NCBI GenBank assembly: GCA_947176685.1
Contig: CAMWRL010000072.1
Span: 1-8,573 of the forward strand
DNA from: an uncultured Ruminococcus sp.
Lineage (GTDB): Bacteria; Bacillota; Clostridia; Oscillospirales; Ruminococcaceae
DNA: 8,573 bases
Reading direction: 5' to 3'
Of the stretch, positions 1-4,538 are shown one piece after another. The translations under genes and the position numbers were made by a program. Positions within the stretch are counted from its first letter, which is position 1. Every line of letters starts with the position of its first letter. Below the pieces are notes generated by a model. That model did not search any database. It was not told the origin of the DNA and saw nothing but the letters and a program-made list of their open reading frames with translations.

Positions 1-468
1 ATCAATATATTCTTCCATAGCGTTTTCGCAGACTATAACGCCGCCTTTTTTAGGACGTATGCGTTTTTCAAGTTCTTCGGGTGCTTTGAAGATAATTCTT
101 TTTATTTCCTCGCCTGTTTCGTGGCTGATTTTGTGACCTCCGCCGGAGTAAAGACGTATTCCGCACCGCCGACCGTCCGGCAAAGATGTAATCATTATTC
201 CGGCATCGGCATCGTGGACTTCCGCAAGGCACGAAATGACAGGCGGTGATATACCGAGTTTTTCTGCCGTAACTCCTGCCGAACATATTCCACGACATAC
301 CGAATCGTAAATAATTCCGGCGGACGTTCCGTCATCACGCCCGACTATTACAAGCGGATTCTTTCTGTTTTTCGGCGAAAGTACAGCCGCAACGGTTTTT
401 CCGGTAATTTCTGCGAGTTCGTGGTCGGAACACTCCATTGTCATATATTCGCCGTGAAAATTCTCCAT
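1..468 (-). CDS. Degenerate phosphoglucosamine-mutase-like protein, domain I (partial, runs off left edge)
   Basis: The first 156 codons are present and the C-terminus lies beyond base 1. The layout follows domain I of alpha-D-phosphohexomutases of the GlmM type: an N-terminal strand, GRDD at 43-46 where the family has GRDTR, a following serine at 49, SAGVTAEKLG at 63-72, PPVISCLAE at 75-83, ADAGIMIT at 87-94, GIRLYSGGGHKIS at 103-115, and an end resembling the family's 'DAxxRYI' segment. The loop that should read S/TASHNP, whose serine carries the catalytic phosphate, reads TSLPDGRRC at 94-102. It is one residue short, the SHNP core is gone and a leucine falls at the phosphoserine position. 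The N-terminal GTDGIRG signature is also lost. I infer a non-mutase paralog or pseudoenzyme, though the reading frame is intact. The ATG has GGAG (477-480) 8 nt upstream, inside the end of the preceding gene. Metal-binding and sugar-binding domains cannot be judged. Confidence 0.7.
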   Translation of the reverse strand, partial: MENFHGEYMTMECSDHELAEITGKTVAAVLSPKNRKNPLVIVGRDDGTSAGIIYDSVCRGICSAGVTAEKLGISPPVISCLAEVHDADAGIMITSLPDGRRCGIRLYSGGGHKISHETGEEIKRIIFKAPEELEKRIRPKKGGVIVCENAMEEYID

Positions 469-471
469 TTT

Positions 472-993
472 TCACGCTCCTTTTATAGTGTAAACGGCTA
501 TAATTTTTTTATGTTCTGCAATATCTTCGTTATTCCGGTAAGTTTTCGTTTCCGGACAGTTGTTGTATCTGTTGTAGACTGTTATACTGTTTTCCGTCCG
601 TATACAGAAAACTGTGTGTATTGATGACAGAAAACGCCGTCCCGTCCAGAATGATACAATAAAAGTCCCTGAATCGCTTATTTTTCGGGAAAAACTGCAT
701 TCAACCCCGAAATGTTCCAGAGCCTTTCCGATTTTATAAGGACTGCACCCGAAAATTCCGATAAGCATTCTGAATCTTTCCATATAACGTGCCACTTCGT
801 ATATCGGACGGGACTTTTTCAGGTACACCAGAGCGTTATAAACCGCTATGACTTCACAGCCATTGAAACTCATTCTGCACAGTCCGTAACGCATTCCGGA
901 AACGCAGTTCACAGCCTGACCGTTAATCATTCTGCCGGAAAAATCATCATCACATAACTTTATATTATGTCTGTAGTTGTTATCACAAATCAT
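472..993 (-). CDS. Cysteine-rich protein with possible C39/papain-like cysteine peptidase fold
   Basis: This is a 173-residue protein I do not recognise by name. It has no signal peptide or membrane segment, so it is probably cytoplasmic. The pattern suggests a C39-like papain fold: NGCEVIAVYNAL at 44-55 would supply nucleophile Cys46 at the start of a helix, FGCSPYKIGKALEHFG at 81-96 resembles the 'GTsp..i..aL...G' helix of C39-like proteins, and SSIHTVFCI at 123-131 gives His126 at the start of a strand, followed by YNRYNN at 140-145 as possible third-residue donor. Gln26 lies upstream of the Cys but rather far for an oxyanion Gln. It has eight cysteines in all, which is high. Its ATG overlaps the ruvB stop as ATGA and has no good ribosome binding site, so translation probably depends on coupling to ruvB. 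The downstream mutase-like gene begins 3 bp after its stop. Being a real gene is well supported; the fold is a motif-level inference. Confidence 0.72.
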   Translation of the reverse strand: MICDNNYRHNIKLCDDDFSGRMINGQAVNCVSGMRYGLCRMSFNGCEVIAVYNALVYLKKSRPIYEVARYMERFRMLIGIFGCSPYKIGKALEHFGVECSFSRKISDSGTFIVSFWTGRRFLSSIHTVFCIRTENSITVYNRYNNCPETKTYRNNEDIAEHKKIIAVYTIKGA

Positions 994-2030
994 AAAGTAA
1001 GCTGTCCGTCGTCCTGAAACCTGAATCCGAGATGTTCATAGGCAAGTTTTGTGGCACAGCGTCCACGGGGAGTACGTCCCAGAAATCCTAGCTGCATAAG
1101 ATATGGTTCGCATACGTCCTCAATGGTAACGGATTCCTCTCCGATTGCAGAAGCCAGCGTTTCCAGACCTACAGGTCCACCGCCATAGCCTTTTATAATC
1201 ATTTCAAGCATACGTCTGTCAAGACTGTCAAGTCCGAGTTCGTCAATTTCCAGACGGGTCAGGGCTATTGACGCTATTTTCTGATTTATTTCGCCGTTGC
1301 CCATAACGTCCGCAAAGTCCCTCACACGCTTCAAAAGCCTGTTTGCAATACGAGGCGTACCCCTTGCCCTGCCTGCAACTTCTGCCGCACCGTCCAGCGT
1401 ACAGGGGATTCCCAGAATCATTGCACTTCTGCGGACTATATCCGTGAGCTGTTCCTTTGAGTAAAGCTCCAGACGTTGTATTACTCCGAAACGGTCACGG
1501 AGAGGTGCGGAAAGCTGTCCGGCACGGGTAGTCGCACCGATAAGCGTGAAAGGCTTCAAATCCATTCTTATGGAGCGTGCCGAAGGACCTTTTCCTATAA
1601 TGATGTCAATAACCCTGTCTTCAAGTGCCGGATAGAGTATTTCCTCGACAGCCCTCGAAAGACGGTGTATTTCGTCTATAAAAAGTACATCATTGTCCGA
1701 AAGGCTCGTAAGCAGTGACACCAAATCTCCGGGTTTTTCGATTGCCGGACCAGTAGTTACACGGAGATTAACGCCAAGTTCGTGGGCAATTATTGCCGAA
1801 AGAGTAGTTTTACCCAGTCCGGGAGGACCATATAATAAAACATGGTCAAGCGGTTCGCCTCTGAGCTTAGCGGCTTTGATGTATATTGCAAGGTTTTCTT
1901 TTACTTTGTCCTGTCCGATATATTCGTGAAATGCCTGCGGTCTGAGAGTTGTTTCAATGTCATTGTCTTCGTTTGTGTTTTCCGGTGAAATCATTCGTGG
2001 AGCAAATTCCATATCTTCTGTCTGTATCAA
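990..2030 (-). CDS. ruvB: Holliday junction branch migration ATPase RuvB
   Basis: The hexameric AAA+ motor drives branch migration of Holliday junctions with RuvA in recombinational repair. The 346 residues are full length. Visible are the Walker A motif GPPGLGKTT at 68-76 (Lys74), Walker B LFIDEIH at 116-122 (Asp119, Glu120), sensor 1 TLIGATTRAG at 162-171, the arginine-finger segment SAPLRDRFG at 174-182, and the C-terminal winged-helix DNA contact GFLGRTPRGR at 315-324. The start is TTG: GGAGGT at 2037-2042 lies 6 nt before it, whereas the first in-frame ATG (codon 7) would be over 20 nt from that site. The N-terminus has a longer acidic leader (about residues 14-26) before the conserved TLRPQAFHEYIGQ. 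It is third in the ruvC-ruvA-ruvB set, 74 bp after ruvA, and its stop overlaps the next start by 4 bp. Confidence 0.98.
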   Translation of the reverse strand: MIQTEDMEFAPRMISPENTNEDNDIETTLRPQAFHEYIGQDKVKENLAIYIKAAKLRGEPLDHVLLYGPPGLGKTTLSAIIAHELGVNLRVTTGPAIEKPGDLVSLLTSLSDNDVLFIDEIHRLSRAVEEILYPALEDRVIDIIIGKGPSARSIRMDLKPFTLIGATTRAGQLSAPLRDRFGVIQRLELYSKEQLTDIVRRSAMILGIPCTLDGAAEVAGRARGTPRIANRLLKRVRDFADVMGNGEINQKIASIALTRLEIDELGLDSLDRRMLEMIIKGYGGGPVGLETLASAIGEESVTIEDVCEPYLMQLGFLGRTPRGRCATKLAYEHLGFRFQDDGQLTL

Positions 2031-2036
2031 AATTAC

Positions 2037-2042
2037 ACCTCC
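2037..2042 (-). promoter_or_regulatory. Ribosome binding site fixing the TTG start of ruvB
   Basis: GGAGGT on the minus strand is followed by a 6-nt spacer and TTG at 2030-2028. The spacing to the in-frame ATG at codon 7 is too long, so the non-ATG start is preferred. Confidence 0.85.
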
Positions 2043-2064
2043 GGTTTATTTTTCAAATCAGCGT

Positions 2065-2082
2065 TTTCTGCATATGCAGAAA
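2065..2082. repeat. 18-bp perfect palindrome in the ruvA-ruvB gap
   Basis: TTTCTGCATATGCAGAAA is its own reverse complement over all 18 bases. In the leftward transcript it could fold as a 7-bp stem with an AUAU loop, 22 nt before the ruvB ribosome binding site. No U-run follows it on either strand, so it is not an intrinsic terminator. It could be a dimeric-protein operator or an mRNA processing or stabilising hairpin; nothing in the window decides which. Confidence 0.6.
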
Positions 2083-2104
2083 TGTTAAGTAAATACGTCC
2101 AGTA

Positions 2105-2713
2105 TCAGATGTTTCCTGACGCAATAAGTCTCAGAACTTCCCTTATAAGTTCCTGAGTACTGAGCGAGGGACTGCATTTTCTGAGCAGGGGAGCGATTTC
2201 GCCTTGTGAGTAGCCTAATACCATAAGAGCTTCCATAGCCTCAGAGACAGCCGAAGATGATACATCAATTGGAGCTTCTGTAGAGGGAATATTTTTTCCG
2301 GTAAAGTTTTCGGCGGATATTTTATCCTTGAGTTCAAGCATTATTCTCTGGGCTGTCTTGGTGCCGATACCTTTTGTTTTTGTCAAAGCCCTGCTGTCGC
2401 CGGAAGCAACCAGAAATGCGAAGTTTTCCGGCGTAATGTCGGACAGTATTGAAACAGCGGCTTTTCCGCCGACTCCGGAAACGGACATAAGCAGTCTGAA
2501 ACAATTCAGTTCCTGAATTGTCGCAAATCCGAAAAGTTCTATATTATCATCCCTTACGTTCATATGGGTGTAAACAGTTGTTTCATCGCCGATATTTCCG
2601 AGGCTCGAAACTGTATTATATGAAGTTTTGCAGGCATAGCCCACTCCGGCGCACTCAACAACTATGTAATTCATATCTTTAAGTATGAGTTTTCCTCTTA
2701 AACTGTATATCAT
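2105..2713 (-). CDS. ruvA: Holliday junction DNA-binding protein RuvA
   Basis: RuvA tetramers hold the four-way junction in a square-planar form and load RuvB. The 202 residues match the usual length near 200. Domain I (about 1-63) is an OB-fold beginning MIYSLRGKLI, with the acidic pin residues Asp55-Asp56 in VRDDNIELFGF. Domain II has two helix-hairpin-helix elements around SVSGVGGKAA (78-86) and TKGIGTKTA (113-121). A flexible linker (about 135-153) leads to domain III (about 155-200), the RuvB-binding three-helix part. The start at 2713 is chosen because AGGAAG (2721-2726) sits 7 nt upstream and the conserved protein begins there. The longer in-frame ATG at 2770 would add 19 residues unlike the family and overlap ruvC. 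The gap from ruvC is 26 bp. Confidence 0.97.
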   Translation of the reverse strand: MIYSLRGKLILKDMNYIVVECAGVGYACKTSYNTVSSLGNIGDETTVYTHMNVRDDNIELFGFATIQELNCFRLLMSVSGVGGKAAVSILSDITPENFAFLVASGDSRALTKTKGIGTKTAQRIMLELKDKISAENFTGKNIPSTEAPIDVSSSAVSEAMEALMVLGYSQGEIAPLLRKCSPSLSTQELIREVLRLIASGNI

Positions 2714-2720
2714 AAAAAAT

Positions 2721-2726
2721 CTTCCT
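2721..2726 (-). promoter_or_regulatory. Ribosome binding site deciding the ruvA start
   Basis: AGGAAG on the minus strand lies 7 nt before ATG 2713-2711. It supports the 202-residue RuvA over a 221-residue version starting inside ruvC. Confidence 0.75.
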
Positions 2727-2739
2727 TTTTTGTAATAAG

Positions 2740-3225
2740 TTATCTCCAGCGTACTGTATGTCCGTGACATATGGCAATTGCCAAAGCGTCAGCTGCGTCA
2801 TCGGGTTTCGGGATATGTGCAAGTCCGAGCAGATTTCTTGTCATTTCCATCATCTGACGTTTTTCGGCTTTTCCGTAACCAGTGACCGACATTTTCACCT
2901 GCAACGGCGTATACTCCGCAACCGGTATAAATCTTTTTGCGGCGGAAAGTATTGTCACTCCTCTTGCCTGCGCAACATCAATTGCAGTTTTCTGGTTGGT
3001 AGTAAAGTAAAGTTTTTCAATCGCCATGCAGTCGGGCTTGAATTTTTCAAATATAAATTCTATATCTTCGCTGATTGCCCGCAGACGTTCAGTAAAGAGC
3101 GTTCCGGCATCTGTAGTAACTGCTCCGTACTCTACCGGACGGAAGTTCACTCCGTCATAGTCCAGTATTCCGAAACCTACTATTGCATATCCGGGGTCAA
3201 TACCCAGTATTCTTATTTTTTCCAC
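2740..3225 (-). CDS. ruvC: Holliday junction resolvase RuvC
   Basis: RuvC is a dimeric Mg2+-dependent endonuclease that cuts opposing strands of Holliday junctions bound by RuvAB. The 161 residues cover the complete RNase H-like fold. The four acidic catalytic residues are visible: Asp10 in LGIDPG, Glu70 in AIEKLYF, and Asp143 and Asp146 in DDAADALAIAICH. Tyr73 or Phe74 takes the place of the aromatic residue after the catalytic Glu that contacts the junction in the E. coli enzyme. QARGV at 86-90 is the family's central helix. The start is GTG, preceded by AGGAA about 7-8 nt upstream, and the protein is full length from it. It is the first gene of the leftward operon, with a promoter at 3290-3319. 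Confidence 0.97.
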   Translation of the reverse strand: MEKIRILGIDPGYAIVGFGILDYDGVNFRPVEYGAVTTDAGTLFTERLRAISEDIEFIFEKFKPDCMAIEKLYFTTNQKTAIDVAQARGVTILSAAKRFIPVAEYTPLQVKMSVTGYGKAEKRQMMEMTRNLLGLAHIPKPDDAADALAIAICHGHTVRWR

Positions 3226-3289
3226 AATATTTTTCCTGTTCTGTTGAAAAAGTCCGTATAATAATATATACTTTATTATACACCTTATT

Positions 3290-3319
3290 ATTATACCACA
3301 CCGGAACGGCTGTTTGCAA
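3290..3319 (-). promoter_or_regulatory. Predicted promoter of the leftward ruvC-ruvA-ruvB operon
   Basis: Reading leftward, -35 TTGCAA (3319-3314) is followed by an 18-bp spacer and -10 TATAAT (3295-3290). TG stands at the extended -10 position (TGG-TATAAT). Transcription would start near 3283, giving a leader of about 58 nt before the GTG of ruvC. A second TATAAT on this strand (3280-3275) has no matching -35. The spacer contains a candidate SOS box. Confidence 0.6.
3304..3315. promoter_or_regulatory. Candidate LexA (SOS) operator
   Basis: GAACGGCTGTTT fits the GAAC-N4-GTTY core known for LexA/DinR sites of Gram-positive bacteria. The flanks are less good: G rather than C before GAAC, and the central tetranucleotide only partly follows the RNRY preference. 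It lies in the spacer and overlaps two bases of the -35 of the predicted ruvC promoter, a position where LexA would block polymerase. ruvAB is SOS-regulated in several bacteria. The site is 23 bp from the -35 of the divergent pheA promoter. Confidence 0.5.
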
Positions 3320-3338
3320 TATATTTATATCTTTTTTA

Positions 3339-3367
3339 TTGATTTTTACAAAAAAATCTGTTATAAT
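3339..3367 (+). promoter_or_regulatory. Predicted promoter of the rightward pheA-metH-prfB operon
   Basis: TTGATT (3339-3344), a 17-bp spacer and TATAAT (3362-3367) with extended TG at 3359-3360 form a strong sigma-A-type promoter. Transcription would start near 3374, leaving a leader of about 36 nt with GGAGGT (3396-3401) placed 8 nt before the pheA ATG. The leader is too short for a T-box or leader-peptide attenuator. Confidence 0.75.
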
Positions 3368-3409
3368 GAATATCAGCCATCAGTTAAATTTTTCCGGAGG
3401 TAAAAAAAT

Positions 3410-4525
3410 ATGGATTTACAGGAACTTCGTGATGCAATTGACGTTACGGACAAGGAAATATTATCGCTTTTCATGAAACGTATGGAACTCTGCAAAGGAG
3501 TTGCCGACTATAAAAAACAACATAATATGCCGGTTTTTCAGGGCGGACGTGAAAAACAGGTCATTGACAGAATAAAAGCCCTTACAAATGACCCCGCTCT
3601 TGAAAACGGTACAGCGGCACTTTTCACAACAATAATGGACATAAGCAAACTCTTGCAGAATCAGAAGCTTCTTTCAGATAATCAGGAGTATGATTTCAGT
3701 GCGCCGGACTTTGAAAACGCTCAGAAAATAGGTTGTCAAGGGACTTCCGGTGCAAACTCCGAAACTGCCGCAAGAATGATTTTCGGGGACAGACAGCCTG
3801 TATTTTATAAGTCTTTTGAGGACGTTTTCAGGGCGGTGCAGTCCGGAGAGATAGATTACGGAGTTATTCCGCTGAAAAACTCCACTGCCGGAATGATTGA
3901 CAGTGCATACGACCTTATGGCAAAATACAGCGTATATATAGTAAAACAGGTATGCGTTGAAATAAATCACTGTCTTGCCGCTAAAAAAGGGACTTCAATA
4001 AACGACATAAAATGTGTATATTCGCATCAGCAGGCACTTGCGCAGTGCAGTGTATTCCTTGCAGAAAATAATCTTGAAACTTCCGCATACAGCAATACCG
4101 CTACCGCCGCCGGAATGGTCAGGGACAGTGATGAAAATATAGCCGCAATATGCTCCGTTGACTGCGCCGAACGTCTGGGACTGGAAATTCTTGCGGAAAA
4201 TATAGCCGACTGTTCAGTAAACAGAACGCAGTTTGTATGTATTGCAAGGGATTTGAAAGTATCTCAGGACGCTGACACCATTTCCATAATGATACAGATT
4301 CCGCATACCGAAGGCAGTCTTTACCGTCTGCTTACGAAGTTCTATGTCAACGGCATGAACATTATAAGAATTGAAAACCGGCCCATACGTGACGGAAGTT
4401 TTGATGTAATGTTTTATCTTGACTTCAGCGGAAAGCTTACTGACTCCAACGTAAGGGCGTTGATGAATGACCTTTCGGAGAATATGGAGTACTTCCGTTG
4501 TCTGGGAACTTTCAGAAATGAGTAA
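3410..4525 (+). CDS. pheA: Bifunctional chorismate mutase / prephenate dehydratase (P-protein)
   Basis: The protein would convert chorismate to prephenate and then to phenylpyruvate for phenylalanine synthesis. Three domains fill 371 residues. An AroQ-type chorismate mutase (about 1-88) has Arg7, Arg24, Lys35 and Arg47 near expected active-site positions. A prephenate dehydratase domain (about 104-280) has QGTSGANSETAA (110-121), DYGVIPLKNSTAG (149-161), VYSHQQAL (203-210) and NRTQF (271-275). A C-terminal ACT domain (about 290-370) has GSLY (302-305) and ENRP (322-325) where phenylalanine-binding GALV and ESRP motifs usually sit. Some dehydratase residues differ from the textbook set: Lys156 stands where most members have Glu (ENS), and TQF replaces TRF. 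The overall fold is clear, but these changes may alter activity or feedback control. It is first gene of the operon, with metH 13 bp downstream. Confidence 0.93.
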   Translation: MDLQELRDAIDVTDKEILSLFMKRMELCKGVADYKKQHNMPVFQGGREKQVIDRIKALTNDPALENGTAALFTTIMDISKLLQNQKLLSDNQEYDFSAPDFENAQKIGCQGTSGANSETAARMIFGDRQPVFYKSFEDVFRAVQSGEIDYGVIPLKNSTAGMIDSAYDLMAKYSVYIVKQVCVEINHCLAAKKGTSINDIKCVYSHQQALAQCSVFLAENNLETSAYSNTATAAGMVRDSDENIAAICSVDCAERLGLEILAENIADCSVNRTQFVCIARDLKVSQDADTISIMIQIPHTEGSLYRLLTKFYVNGMNIIRIENRPIRDGSFDVMFYLDFSGKLTDSNVRALMNDLSENMEYFRCLGTFRNE

Positions 4526-4530
4526 AGGAG
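4526..4530 (+). promoter_or_regulatory. Ribosome binding site deciding the metH start
   Basis: AGGAG just after the pheA stop, with an 8-nt spacer to ATG 4539, selects a 787-residue product. The longer in-frame start at 4467 would lie inside pheA and add 24 residues unlike the family. Confidence 0.8.
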
Positions 4531-4538
4531 TGATTGAA

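Noticed and set aside
68..298. 76-residue open frame on the minus strand
   Set aside because: It lies inside the phosphohexomutase-like gene on the same strand in another frame; the product is Arg-rich and low quality, whereas the overlapping frame shows clear family motifs.
2065..2082. Intrinsic terminator between ruvA and ruvB
   Set aside because: No T-run follows the palindrome on either strand, and the stem is A/T-rich without a GC core near a U-tract.
2714..2770. Longer ruvA start at 2770
   Set aside because: It would overlap ruvC and add residues unlike RuvA; a proper ribosome binding site precedes the ATG at 2713.
2758..3261. 167-residue plus-strand open frame opposite ruvC
   Set aside because: The opposite strand encodes RuvC with all catalytic residues, and the plus-strand product shows no family features.
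3374..3409. T-box or leader-peptide attenuator before pheA
   Set aside because: The predicted leader is only about 36 nt and holds no specifier stem, Phe-rich leader peptide or terminator hairpin.
4467..4538. Longer methionine synthase start inside pheA
   Set aside because: The extra 24 residues do not resemble the family, and AGGAG at 4526-4530 selects ATG 4539.
4526..4538. Cobalamin or SAM riboswitch before metH
   Set aside because: The gap from pheA is only 13 bp and fully explained by the ribosome binding site and spacer.
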